From assembly GCF_000002425.4 (NCBI RefSeq), contig NC_037261.1, positions 2,847,426 through 2,911,425 of the forward strand: a stretch of DNA of 64,000 nt, written 5' to 3'. Below the pieces are notes generated by a model. That model saw nothing but the letters and a program-made list of their open reading frames with translations, did not search any database and had not been told where the DNA came from. This document shows, one piece after another, positions 52,901 to 64,000 of this stretch. The first letter of the stretch is position 1. Every line of letters begins with the position of its first letter. The DNA is from Physcomitrium patens (taxonomy: Eukaryota > Streptophyta > Bryopsida > Funariales > Funariaceae). The position numbers and the translations under genes are program-made.

Positions 52901-55900
52901 AAATGTCTGGTGCACTACTTTGGGCTGATAGGGAAGTCGTTGAACCTAAAGGTGAGTGGTTGGCATATGAAGGAGAGTAGCGGAAGCGAGAGATGATGTT
53001 GAGGGAAGAGGTTTGGGGTGTGCGTGAGTCGGAGGGAAGAGCGGTGATACGTTGCAGTCCGTGCTCGATATGCGGCGTCGGGGTTTGGGCATACGTGATA
53101 GAGGAGTGTTGTGTTAGTTGGTGACGCAGATGATTGGGTGGAGTGGATTGGTGAAGGGTACAGGAAGGGTTGATTGTCGTGATCTGATGGTTGGTGATGT
53201 TGGCAGCTGTACGAGAGAGGTGCATCATCTGTGAAAGTACCCGCGGAGGGGCCAAAACTTGGAGGCGACGTGCTGATAATGGGGTTTCCGGATTGTGACG
53301 AGTCGTTTTTTCTATGTGTGCAACTGGACGCGAACTTTACGCCTCTGTTCACCCTGCTAGAAGCTGAGTCGCAGTCATCGTCGGGACATGCGAGCCTGGC
53401 ATCGAGCGCGTTCAACATTAGTCGGTGGATGAGAATCGACATTGAAGCGATGCCAATCCTGCGCGAGGATACTGGGTTCAGCCTGCTGGAGCAGAGCGGG
53501 AGCGAGGCCAGGGAGGGTTGTGGCAGCATGGTGGTGAAGAGAGTGGAGGAGGAAGGATACAGTAAGTTGGGCATCCCTCCTGTGCCGAAAGGTCCGAGCA
53601 GAGGGGGTGGATTGGGACTGGATGGCGGACAGTCAGGGTTAGATCAGTATTACGGGGGGGGCGGAGTGAGTCACAAGGGGAACATGTTGACGGTGCATTC
53701 TCCGTCGAATCTGCAGGGGGGGTCGCCAATGCAGCATGCAGGTTCTCCTTTGCAACACGGGAATGTTGGATACGGCGTGAACGCGGGGCCGAGCATGGTG
53801 AGTCCTTCGATGTCGAGCGGCGGGTATCACCAGGGGAAGTCTTTGGGAGGAAGTCCTGCTTTTGGAGATGGGAGCCACAGGCTGGGTCGAGCAGGGATGG
53901 TGAACGGTGCGTCACCCCACAACATGACAGGGGTGAGCCCGCTGCGGAGTCCGATGGACGTTCGGAACCAGATGTCGCATCGAAAGTCGCCTCTGCAGAG
54001 TGCGAGCGAGCAGGAGCCAGGGAATACGAGATCGCCTGTAGCGGTGGGGGATAATGCGACGTCGCCTATCGAGTTGGACGACGAGCACATCACGAAGTTG
54101 ATCGACTCGATATCTTCGAAGACTCCCGGTTCGTTTGCAACGACGGACTCGCCGTCGCGGCAGGGCAGGCACGTTCCTCAAGCAAGGGGTGGAATAGGGG
54201 CTCCGACCTCGAGACCTTTGATCGGCAAAGCGGGGTCTCCATCTGGTTCACAGCTTGTGCGAGCATCGGGTCTGTTACAGGCGAGTTCGCCTGGATGGAA
54301 GTCAACCATGTCTCCGTCGGGTCCGTACATGACAGATTCGGGGTGTCCGGGCCAGGATGTTGAGCAGCAAGGAAGGCTAGGAGGTACTGTGCATTGCGAG
54401 AGTTGGGTAGGTTTTGGAGGGACGTGTTGTGATGCATTGGATTGGGATTGTTGGTTAGAGGGAAGCAGAGCAGGATGTGCAGAGAAAAGAGCGAGGAGAG
54501 TGTGATGTGTATGGTGGGTTGGACTTGGGTAATGTCCGCTGTGTTTGATTTGTTGGGTTTCGACAGCGGGTGAAGGGAAGGAGGCTTAGGGGTTGTCGCG
54601 CATGAGGCAATATCGAGATGGTTGAGGGGAATCAGAATGAAGAGGATATTGAGCAAAGTATGAGGTCAGGTTCAGATTGTGCTGGGAGGGATTGTGGTTG
54701 ATACAGCTGGAATACGAGAGAGGCGAGGCCGTGTGTCGTGAGTGTTCGTGGAGTGATGGCGGTGCGGATGTTTGATTGGGGTGTATGTTGCAAGTGTGGT
54801 TGGAGGAAGTGATGAGAGGTCTCACAGATGCATCGTCCACCGCGGTGATTGCAGGTGGGTCCGACAAGTCACCAGCGCAGAAAAGCGAACGGAAGCGGTC
54901 GATCACGGATCTGTTCAACTCGATGTCGTCGGTACAGGCGTTGGCAACGAGCGGGCAGAGAGGGAAACGGCGGAGGACAGGGCTTGAGATGGTCCCAGTT
55001 CCAGCGTACCAGGCAGCGTCTCATGTGGGTGTTGGCAGCACGGCTGTGTCTCAGTCGGTTTTGGGTCAGTCTTATGGGCTTGTTGTTCGAGCAGCCAACC
55101 AGGGGAAGGCTTCTGCGGGTGCTTACCGCGCGGTTTTCCAGCAAGTGGAAGAGCGGTGTAGGTTGTGCATAAAGCATGCTCGGTTGACTCGGCAGATGGA
55201 TGCGCAAGGGATACCCTACGTGAACGAGGTTGGGCTGCGGGAGCCGTCGACGGTTCTGCGGTTCAGGCTTCCAGGCACTGTGCCAAGCGGAGATCCAAGG
55301 ACGAGGCCGAGCAGAAGCGACGGCTCGTATGGGTGGCAGCAGATGGGCTTGTGCCTAGGCAAGCCCGGGAGCGAAGGATGGGAAGTGAAGGTCATGGACG
55401 CGTATTTCAGCGGGCTGTGGAAACTGCAGAAGCAAAGCGAGGGGGTGGGTGGGACGGGAGAACAGTTTGCGAGTCCGCCGCAGGATGATTCTCATATGCA
55501 GTGCACGCAGGAGGGGTTGGTTCTGAAGTATTCGACGGTGCAAGACGACAGCGTGACGAAACTGGTGAAAGATCTGGAACGGATATGGCGGGCGCGGGCG
55601 TTTGCGGTAGGGATTCGGAAGCTGTTGGGAAGCAGAGAAGAGCAGAAGAAGCGAGGGAGCGAGCAGTGGGGCAAGTCTCAGGGCAGGGGTGGGAGTGTGG
55701 GAGACACAGGTGAAGCGGAGGAGAAGAAGTGGGAGATAATGCGGCGGGCGTTCAGGGTGGAGGCGGTGGGGCTGACGAGCGTGTCATTCACGTACGTAGG
55801 TACGACGCCAGGCATAATGGCTCGGTTTGTTGTGGAGTGGGGAACGAGCCGACGGGGTTGCACCATGCACTCACCCGAGCAGCTGTGGCCACACACGAAG

Positions 55901-58751
55901 GTACGACTTGAGCTGGAATTTGCGATTGGAGGTTGGTAGCGAAGTAGGCGAGGTACAGTGAAGCGCAGAATGTGAAAGTGCGTGCTGGTAGAGCGAGGCA
56001 AGATACGATGTTGATGGCAGTGATTTCATTGATGGCTTGGATTCATTGGAAATTATGGTAGTTTATTCGCATCATACTTTGATGCAGTTACGGACGAAAT
56101 GGTTTTCTCTAGCTGGAAGAAAGTTGTGGAGTGCACATAGGCAGATGAGGATGGTTACTCCCCTACCAGTTGATATAACTGGCCCTCATTCCCTTTGAAA
56201 GTCCCTTGCTGCTGTTGTGATTTTCCGATGCTGGGTTTGGACATTTGCTGTTTGGGGCCCAAGGAAGATTTGGTTGTTGATGCGGGGGATTGTGGGGCAC
56301 AGCAAAGCATAACGCGTGGTTGGACGTGTGCAGTTTTTGGAGGATTACATCAATGGTGGAGAGGTAGAGCTTTTGTTGGATGCTATCCAGGTGACAGCAG
56401 GGCCTTTGCACGCACTGGCTGCAGCTATTCGGCCCGCGAGGATGGCCGCGCCAGCTTCCGGGTCAAGTCATCGGCCTTCGTCACCGAGCCCAGGCACAGG
56501 CATGGCGGCGAGGGCCGGAGCCAGCCCAGCGGGGTCTGGGATGAGTTCGTACGGTAGCGGTGGTGCAGGGCAGGGGCAGGGACAGGGGCAAGGGGCGGGC
56601 GCGAATGGGAGCGTGAACTACGGGATGAACAGCAACGGAGGTCCGGGGACTCCTCAGGGAGGGATGCCTTCGAACAGCGGGAGAAATCCTGGGCCGGGTT
56701 TGGTTCCGAGCTCGCTATTGCCGACGGACGTGTCGGTGCTGCTGCGGTCGGCGTACTGGATACGGATCGTGTACCGGCGAGATTTTGCAATCGACATGCG
56801 GTGCTTCGCCGGTGACCAGGTGTGGCTGCAGCCGGCGCCGCCTCCTCGGAGCGGAGGCAAGGGGGGTGGGGGGTCGTTGCCGTGCCCGCAGTTTCGGACT
56901 TTCGTGGTGGAGCACGTGACGTTGGGGATGAGCAGCAGCGTAGACAGCGTTGGGGGAGGGGCCACGGGGTTGAGCTCGCCCAGCACCGGGGCGAACAGCG
57001 GGGCTCGGCAGGCGGGAGGTGGAGTGGGGCGTGCAGGAAACAGCGTGGGGAGCACGATCGCGGCGATGCAGGGGGGCTCGGGGTTGGGCGGAGGCAGTAG
57101 AAGCACAGCGACGGGGTCAGGGGTGGGAGGTGCGATATCGATTCGCGCGGAGTTGAATCCAGCCTTGGTCGGGATGGGCGACGATGGCGGCTATGGAGGT
57201 GCGTGGGTACCACTGGCAGCCCTGAAGAAGGTACTGCGAGGAACGCTGCGGTACCTAGGCGGACTGTGGTTGTTCGCACAGTTCCCAGGCATACTAAGGG
57301 AGGTGCTGGCATCGACGCTGAACCAGAACGAGGGTGCGCTGCTGAATCACGATCCAGAGCAACCGGCTTTGAGGTTCTTCATCAGGTAGGGCGGGGTGCG
57401 TCATTTGCGTTGTGGAGATGAGAGGATTGCATTGGGACGGAGCAGGAGTGTTGGGGAGGGCGTAGATGGGAGAAGTCGGGGGATTGTGTGACAAAGTAGG
57501 CGGAAAGGTGCATTGATGTTGTTGTATGCAGCAGTGATTGAGTTTGGTGATTGGGAAGGTAGGAGCAGTGTGGAGTGGATGTGACAGGCCCGGGAGGTTG
57601 TGATGTTGGTTGAGCGTGGTGGTGGACAAGGGTGTTGGGTTGTCGTGGCGAAGGCGAGTTTGTGAGGAATGCGTGCAAGCGTTATGGTTGATGGAAAAAT
57701 GTGTTGGATGTAGGGGGTGCGTGTTCGCAGTGAGCATGCATCGGCAGCAGCTGTTTTTGCAGGCCATCAATGTGAACCGTTACAAACAACAGCAAGCAGC
57801 CGCAGCGCACCAGCAAGTGGCACCTGTGATGAACATGGCAGTGGAGCTGTCACTGGGAGAAATGCAAGACATAGGGGACTTTTTTGCGCGGAGGGTGGCG
57901 TCAGAGCCATACGATGCGTCTCGGTTAGCGTCGTTTGTGACGATGTTGACGCTACCGGTACCCGTGCTGCGGGAGTTCCTGATCCTGATTCAGTGGAAGG
58001 TGGCGACGACCAGAGTACGGTTCCTTGACTGTACTTGTATGTTGGTGATCGGAATGTGTGGAGAGGTGTTGGTGTGAATCGTGCCAGTCGAGTAGTGCTG
58101 GTTTGATGGTTGGTCGGTTATGACGTGGTCGAAAGCCGCATGGCGAAGTCGCGGTTTGTGGAGCGAGTGGGAATGGTGATTTACGAGTTGTCATGGTTTT
58201 TTGGTGGTCATTGTGTGAAGGCAAATGGAGGGCCTGGTGGGGATGCAAGTGGTCAAGGGGCGTCCCCTCGTCCACAAGTGGAGCTGAGCCTGGAATCACA
58301 AGGCGGTGGTGGAGGAGGAGGAGAAAAGGGCAACTCACAGCAAGATGAGTCCGGCGTGGGTGGTGGGTCGCAGGGTAGAAGCAGCATCACGCACAACCAC
58401 CATCGGAACACGGTGGAGTTCACGCTGACGTTCACATTTGACGCGTCGTCGCTACCACAGTTGAACGTGGCGGGCGGAGCAGGGTGGTTGCCGCAGTCAG
58501 TGGCTTTGCGACTAGCGTACGCGTACGGGGAAGGGGTGAATCGGATCTCGTTGTCGAGTATGGACGGAAGCCATGGGGGCCGGTCTTGCTGGGCCCGGGC
58601 GGAGGAATGGGAGAGGTGCAAAGAGGGGGTAATGCGTGCGGTTCAGGTGGCGCCCGGAGAGGGTCGAGGACGTCTTCGAGCTTTGGCGGAGCAAGTCCAA
58701 ATGGCATTGCAAACCGCACTGACGCAGATCGGGAGAGGCGCAGGTCAATAG
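49919..58751 (+). CDS. MED14: Mediator complex subunit 14 (MED14 / STRUWWELPETER)
   Basis: Nine exons: 49919-50125, 50734-51825, 52185-52282, 52777-52951, 53207-54383, 54855-55900, 56334-57385, 57714-57999, 58221-58751. They total 5664 nt in frame and give 1887 residues; Arabidopsis MED14 is about 1700. MED14 is the backbone joining the Mediator head, middle and tail in the nucleus and carries activator signals to RNA polymerase II. The N-terminus has the MED14 signature KTRQRLLRIAVLTKWCRQ (about 52-69), continuing in exon 2 with IPLVERCQQLSGTLS and ADFLFYLHETLQQARAP. Later plant-type blocks are EEVLCVRAFGVSHMTLGISI, MGFPDCDES, SPEQLWPHTK|FLEDYINGGE, TAGPLHALAAAIRPAR, FAVSMHRQQLFLQ, RRVASEPYDASRLASF and MDGSHGGRSCWARAEEWERC. 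Residues about 610-920 are Gly/Ser/Pro-rich and probably disordered, and explain the extra length. The 5/6 junction is the least certain; it is chosen for phase and consensus. Confidence 0.92.
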
Positions 58752-59952
58752 CAGCACGTTCTGTTGTGAAGCGGGCATAGCAGGAGGGGTGGGCGTGGGG
58801 TTGAATTGAGCAGAGAAGTGGGATTGGGAGGGGATGGCTTGAGGTTGGGTATCATGAATGCTTCAGGGCGTCCGGGAGGAGCTGTGCTTGAAGAGTGATG
58901 ATTGATGACCCAGCGACGAATTAAGGTTGCTAGGGAGGAAGGGCGGAGATGCGGTGGGAAGTGGACGGACTGTGTTGGCGGTGTGTTGCGAGGGGACGTG
59001 AAGGGTCGAGGGAGTGGGAAGTTGGACCACGAGTTGTAATCTGGAGTGTGAGAAGAGCATGAGTTGCACAAGTCGTAGGCTGCGAGTTATAAACAGGCAT
59101 AGATTGGATTAGGCGGGTGATGAACTGGACAGTGGTGACATATGTCGTGTATAAATCATGGTTTGGAAGGAAGGTTTCAGTACATTATTTTACATGTCGG
59201 GTTGGACATGGTGATCGATTTGATGGGAAATCAGAACTGGAGTTCGTGCAATGGTCGGTGTCGCCAGGTGTTGGTCTGGTCTGTGAGAACAGATCGCACG
59301 TGTAGTGAAGTAGGGGTGTTCGGTACAGCGATTGTGGCGGATGACATGGGGGATTATGACGTTGTGAGCATGATGAAATGAGGGTGGGTATGGAGGATGA
59401 AGTTGGACATTGTTTTACTGGTCTTGAAAATGATCCGCGGGGAAGAGAAGGTTGTTTGCGTGGGTTCTGTCGTGTAGGAAGGGCTGGTTATGAAAAATGT
59501 TCTTGTATGAAGGATGAGAGAGTTATGAAACTAGGGCCAACTTTTCTTGCATTGTATGCGACTATCACTTACCCTACCCAATTGGTGTAGAATCAATTTT
59601 ACTGTGCTAGTGCCACTAATGATGGAACTTCTGCTAAGAGCTGAATGTTGACGGTCTCCGCCGTCTTTTCAACAGCTTACGTTGCGAGTCCCAGCAGCTT
59701 TTGGCCCTCTGTGGTTTAGCTTTTTACTTTCGTGAAGAGTTTGCAGGTGTTCTTTTCGGTTCGGTGAATTTCCATGAGGTTGCGTCAATTGCTTCAATTG
59801 GGCTGCGCAAATGAAATGAAAATATTAGCCACTCTATTGCTAGGAGTTGACATATGAAATGTGCATTTCGAAGCGTCAATATTAGCTGCTAGAATTGTGT
59901 TTATGTATTGGATTGATAGCTTACTTTTGAGAACTTGAATGTGGTTGGAGCG
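58752..59952. other. Tail-to-tail spacer between MED14 and the DUF688 gene
   Basis: G/T-rich DNA on the plus strand, probably MED14 3' UTR in its left part and the DUF688 3' UTR in its right part. Short frames such as 59117-59305 and 59142-59381 overlap and are not family-like. Confidence 0.45.
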
Positions 59953-62820
59953 TTATCTTCGTGATAGGTCATGGTTGTGCCAATGACTGATCTGCGAGTT
60001 TGTTGCCGGAAGAGGACGCGCTTCAGAGTCTTGCAAATGGATATCTACAAGTTCATTAATTATCGTGTTAGCAAGTTGGTTAGCCATGAAAATGACGGAA
60101 CCATTAAATGGATGCCGTTCTGAGCATTCAAGATAAGCGTCGATTTTTATGTTCAAAAGATACGAATATAGGGATAGTATTCGTGTTCTTACTATGAATT
60201 GGACGCGTCGTTGTGTTTTTGGACCAGTCCAAGAGGATGATGGCAGTTTGTTCGAAGCCTTGTGCCGCTTGGACACGAGGTTCCTGGCTGGGGACAGCAT
60301 CTCCAGAGCAGCTGCATACGCCGGGGAGGGACGAAAGTCCTCTTGGTGGCGTGGAGATATCCAATGGTTGTCAAACCGGACTGGTGACACTCTGTTCATG
60401 AGCGTTTGGGAGATTCTTTGGCGCTCTCCGTGAATGATTGTTTCCATTTTCTCAGCTAAAGTGCGTGGATTTCTGGCTGCGAGCTCTTGCTCCGCGACAC
60501 TGGGCATTTTATACGGTAGCCTAGTGGGCCTTTCTGGAGAGGTTTCAACGCTTGTGTCATGAGCCTCAGATCGGCTACTGTGCAAGAGGACAGGGTCTCC
60601 GTTCGAATTTAGGTGTCCGCTTGAAGTGGGCGCTCCGCCCTTGTCAAGAAGGCCGCTCGATATTGCAGGCTCGGTCACATCCAGGCGCTGGAAGTACGTT
60701 GCGAGGGTGGGAGCCCAAACTTCGGGGCTGTAGAGAGGGCCCAACCGCCGCCGACTGGATTTGGATTTCCCTAGACAGTTGCTATGTGATTTGCAGAGCT
60801 TGAGCAGGCCTTTAATGCCTTCCGACTTGGAGGGATGAGTTCTCTTCCTCTCAAAGATTGTCGTTGTGGAGCGGCTAAAATCCCGAACCGTCTGTATTTC
60901 GGAATAGCCCGGAAGGTTATTCGAGTCGAACGAGCGGGGCTTGTTGATGTAGGACGGGTTTGCGACACTCTCGTGATCTTGCTCGAGGGTGAAATCCTCT
61001 CCAAGGGACTCGTAAGAGGCGCTGGAACTCGCTTTAGAATCAGCTGTACGTGGGGTGAACGCGTCAAATTCACAGCTCAAGTATGTGCGAGACGATGACG
61101 ATTGGCAGCTGCTCTGGAGGATGCTAGTGGGGTCCGAAGCTGTTTGGTTATTATTGCCAGATTGCTGCATCCATGAATGAGATGCATTGAGTTCAGAACT
61201 AAAGACCTTATGAGGCTTGGACTTTGGAGACGAGTCCGTGGATGTCAGTGGCTGCGAGAATGACTTGTTCAGCTTGCGTCGATTCATGCTTCTATCGCCA
61301 GATTTTGACGACAGTAAATCTTGGTGACCGCCATAGCCATGGTGAGGCTGTGAATTCTTTTGCAGCAAGTTCTTGGTGGCGCGATAATGGTGTATCCATG
61401 TGTGATCATGGTACTGCGGTCGGGCCGGCGAGGAAGCGGCCGACATACAAGGAAACAACCCTGCGAGAGGATGAGAGACGACGGAGACGCGCAGCTCATG
61501 AGAAAAGCTGGATCCGGAGGAGCGTTGTATTGGGACAACCAGCCGCGGAGGAAGTTGTAAAATTTCTGTCTGATTTCTGGCCGCTCTGTCGACCTTGGCT
61601 TTTCCCGGTGCGTCCTCCCACTTGAATGGGACAGCAACAGCAGGCGGCGAAGCGTTGTGTTGTCTATTCGGAGTGTACAATGGTGAATCCGACATCTTCA
61701 TTTCACATTTCGCTGCAGCAGGGGCATCGAGATCGATGTGAGCCTCTTTCTCGTGAATGCTGCACCGCGTGCTAGAGATTCGCCAAATTCTTGATTCGCC
61801 TGAATTCCTCCGGACATGACCAGCTCCATGGAGAAATCTCTCGCTGGTACTCCTCCTAGGTGCTGATTCCTGCTCTAATTCGTGATGTTGCTCCTTGGTT
61901 GGCTCCCTCCCTGCCCTGTCGCGTGTTCTTTGAGAGCTTGATGTTTGCAATTTGTCTTGTGGGGATAAGTTAAGCTTGATTCCATCATTAGTTAATTTGC
62001 GTGCCAACGCTCGCTCCGCTGCTGCTGCAATGCTTCGGGGCTTTTCGGGCTTCTCCTCCCACTTGAACGGAATGGACACAGCCAAATTATGATGTTTACG
62101 GTCACTTACACGATGCTCTGATGTAGTCTCCCGTAATCCTCGCTCGACATCGTTAGCACCAGATGCTGTCGACAGAAGCTCACGAATTGTATTTCCAGAC
62201 CTAGCATCGCTGTCCCGGACTCTGCAATGTTCAGTCTGCGCATCTTCAAGCTCTTCTCGAGACCGTTGAGTAATGGTGGACGTCTTTGACCCTGGCTTGA
62301 GATGAATATCTTGCGGTTTGTGACTTAAGCTCGAGAAGTCACAAACTTCGTGCATTAACTCCCTCTCCTCATTCCTATACTGCGTCTCCGTCGCCGTAAT
62401 TTTATTGCCGCCATGGTGGAAGTTACTGTTTCCTACGCTTCTTTGGAATGCGTAATGTTTCTCGAGCTGTCTGCAAGGTTTCAGAAATGCAAACTGAGGC
62501 TGTCTCTCAATAAGCTCGTCAACTTGCTGTGCGAGAGCGTCAAAACTCCTCTCTTCAGCTCCTTCTGTCACCTTCGGCTTGATGCGATCCTCTTGGAAGC
62601 CATCCCGACAATATCCTAGCTTGTTTGACTTGGCGCCCTCCGCATCGCAACTTTCCTGCAGTTCATCTTTGCCCTGCAAGCCATTCGGCCAGATTATATT
62701 CTGGCCATGGCGAGCCAGCGGCCAACCTGCATCGAAGTACTCAACTGCAAGGCCTATGCTGACACACCTGGTTCTGTAATCTCGTCGAGGTGCCTCGTCG
62801 TTAACTACATTGGATTGCAT
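59953..62820 (-). CDS. DUF688-family plant protein with two PFKWE motifs
   Basis: A continuous frame of 955 codons starts at ATG 62820. An in-frame TGA lies eight codons upstream, so the start is well supported unless a leader exon adds residues. The DUF688 hallmark [IV]PFKWEExPxK occurs twice: SIPFKWEEKPEKPR at about 249-262 and AVPFKWEDAPGKAK at about 396-409. The rest is hydrophilic, Ser/His/Arg-rich and probably disordered. A basic LLKLCKSHSN segment and a conserved-looking SPAYAAALEMLSPARN block lie towards the C-terminus. The molecular function of this plant-only family is unknown to me. The 3' end may be spliced: GTAAGA at 60192 and TGCTCAG ending at 60120 bound a possible 73-bp intron. 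Its removal would replace the last residues with a short NGIHLMVPSFSWL-type tail ending at TAA near 60063. Confidence 0.75.
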   Translation of the reverse strand: MQSNVVNDEAPRRDYRTRCVSIGLAVEYFDAGWPLARHGQNIIWPNGLQGKDELQESCDAEGAKSNKLGYCRDGFQEDRIKPKVTEGAEERSFDALAQQVDELIERQPQFAFLKPCRQLEKHYAFQRSVGNSNFHHGGNKITATETQYRNEERELMHEVCDFSSLSHKPQDIHLKPGSKTSTITQRSREELEDAQTEHCRVRDSDARSGNTIRELLSTASGANDVERGLRETTSEHRVSDRKHHNLAVSIPFKWEEKPEKPRSIAAAAERALARKLTNDGIKLNLSPQDKLQTSSSQRTRDRAGREPTKEQHHELEQESAPRRSTSERFLHGAGHVRRNSGESRIWRISSTRCSIHEKEAHIDLDAPAAAKCEMKMSDSPLYTPNRQHNASPPAVAVPFKWEDAPGKAKVDRAARNQTEILQLPPRLVVPIQRSSGSSFSHELRVSVVSHPLAGLFPCMSAASSPARPQYHDHTWIHHYRATKNLLQKNSQPHHGYGGHQDLLSSKSGDRSMNRRKLNKSFSQPLTSTDSSPKSKPHKVFSSELNASHSWMQQSGNNNQTASDPTSILQSSCQSSSSRTYLSCEFDAFTPRTADSKASSSASYESLGEDFTLEQDHESVANPSYINKPRSFDSNNLPGYSEIQTVRDFSRSTTTIFERKRTHPSKSEGIKGLLKLCKSHSNCLGKSKSSRRRLGPLYSPEVWAPTLATYFQRLDVTEPAISSGLLDKGGAPTSSGHLNSNGDPVLLHSSRSEAHDTSVETSPERPTRLPYKMPSVAEQELAARNPRTLAEKMETIIHGERQRISQTLMNRVSPVRFDNHWISPRHQEDFRPSPAYAAALEMLSPARNLVSKRHKASNKLPSSSWTGPKTQRRVQFIVRTRILSLYSYLLNIKIDAYLECSERHPFNGSVIFMANQLANTIINELVDIHLQDSEARPLPATNSQISHWHNHDLSRR

Positions 62821-64000
62821 ACTGTCCGATCCTCGGTTACATCAATCCGCAGATTCTTTGATTGCAGGCTGTCTTTTACAACTGTCCTCAGAACTGGAGC
62901 CTGTTCAACGATTCAACGGTGCCACTCTGATTTGGTAGCTTGCAGTGAACGACTTCGGGCTTCCTCTGACTAAACTGCTCCCGGAAACGGCACTACTGAT
63001 CCTACGCATACAAGTGGCACAATGCAACACCATTGTGCTGGTAACTTCAGCTAGCGGATTAAAAGAGCCATAACTTACATTTTCAGGAGTCGGTGCTGGC
63101 TTCGGGGACTTGTGCGGTTGAGTCTGTAGGACAGCGGATGAAGAAACAATGGCTCCAGAGTTCACGGCACACTCGAGGACCGCAAGGCCGCTTCGACGCT
63201 ACAACTGATTAGATCAGAACGCACTCACCCGAAAATCCAACATGCACAGAGGGATGTTACTGAGCCTAGCCAGCGCGATATGAACAAGTCTCCAAATCAA
63301 CCTACTCCCGTCACCGTTGTAATTGATTCTGCGGTGGGCTCACAACATCATCATCAAGACGTCCCTCGTGAAGTGAATAATGTCCCCGCACAACGGTACC
63401 CTCACACGTGAGATCATTCCCGCCGTGCACCACAGCAAGAAGCCTTGTAAGTAACCTAGGCGCTACAATCAAAACTCTGTCTTAAATCTCAGCTTGCTTC
63501 TACTCCCCTATCGTGGCCGAAAACTATAACGGTCTAAAGAGCTTCCCCACTTGGCTACACAGTCGCATCCTAACGAAGCTGCCCCGCAATCAAGCTGTTC
63601 AAGCATCCTGCGAAGTGCTAAACGAGCCGATCCGTAAGTTTCATGCTCTGAACCTGTAACAATGTCTTAAAAGCGTGGCATGTGCGGATGCCAGTCAATG
63701 TATCCGATTAATCACAGCCAGAATGTATATCAGAGTGGCAGTTACCAATTGCAGATGCCATCAAATGGCAAGAGTGCTAGAGCGTCAGCTTCTACGTGTA
63801 GTACTGTTGAATTTCGGAAGTCACGAGCAACAATCGCTAGACATAGGCAGAGAATCTCCTCACCTTGTGGTGGTCACTAGCATAATACGCTGATTAAGTT
63901 AGCGAAAGATTAACACAGTTGCTCAAACGAATGAAAGTGAGTTCATGGCAGATATTCTTGTTTTGTTGCTGTAATGGTAGTGGTCACTGATCAGTCAGTC
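62821..64000. other. Upstream region of the DUF688 gene; unassigned open segments
   Basis: On the minus strand 63165-63079 reads MNSGAIVSSSAVLQTQPHKS and on to PTPEN, followed by a good donor (GTAAGT). It does not join the DUF688 frame and may be a leader exon with an upstream ORF. On the plus strand, open protein-like segments lie at about 63147-63402, 63500-63640 and 63693-63893 with plausible splice sites, but their phases do not join. I cannot name a gene here. Confidence 0.3.

Noticed and set aside
50530..58780. Many long open frames on the minus strand opposite MED14 (for example 51729-52412, 54090-54656, 56425-57312)
   Set aside because: They are shadows of a GC-rich, C-poor coding strand: Pro/His/Ser/Thr-rich translations that cross MED14 introns and exons without regard to them.

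Overview
This window is nuclear DNA from a land plant. The genes are plant-specific or plant-type: a plastid-targeted phosphoglucomutase, a LONGIFOLIA/TRM-family protein, a DUF688 protein with IPFKWE motifs, plant-type MED14, and a PUX-type p47 protein. They have GT-AG introns of about 70-600 bp, and telo-box motifs lie near several 5' ends. Compact introns, gene islands of about 45-57% GC set in very AT-rich spacers, and an intron-free plastid PGM fit a bryophyte, perhaps a moss. That placement is inference from style, not proof.

Layout. 1-235: last exon of an MMS19-like gene (+). 3967-6475: RRP40 exosome subunit, nine exons (+). 7300-9280: an unidentified, possibly minus-strand transcription unit. 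9280-12650: intermediate-GC DNA with no protein. 12650-18150: AT-rich desert holding a 445-bp Mutator-like element with a perfect 9-bp target duplication. 18150-24940: intermediate DNA with microsatellites, a MITE and small foldbacks. 24940-31262: long leader, then a five-exon TRM/LONGIFOLIA gene (+). 32614-32693: tRNA-Leu(UAG) (-). 33593-35497: intronless plastid phosphoglucomutase (-). 36960-43270: second AT-rich desert holding a 2.07-kb relative of the Mutator-like element, with two 53-bp tandem arrays, plus a third MITE copy. 43864-45858: UBA-like/SEP/UBX p47 cofactor (+). 46620-48850: AT-rich spacer ending in a SINE-like sequence. 49919-58751: MED14, nine exons (+). 59953-62820: DUF688 protein (-), convergent with MED14.

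For five genes I rebuilt full or partial exon chains by hand. RRP40, TRM, p47 and MED14 keep frame across every junction with canonical splice sites and give 252, 1167, 424 and 1887 residues. The genes do not form a pathway. They are unrelated housekeeping or regulatory functions (RNA decay, transcription, CDC48 adaptor, starch/sugar metabolism, cytoskeleton) separated by AT-rich, transposon-bearing spacers. No CRISPR, virus or gene cluster is visible. The most unusual material is repetitive: a TIR element family with subterminal repeats expanded into 53-bp arrays, and a three-copy MITE family.
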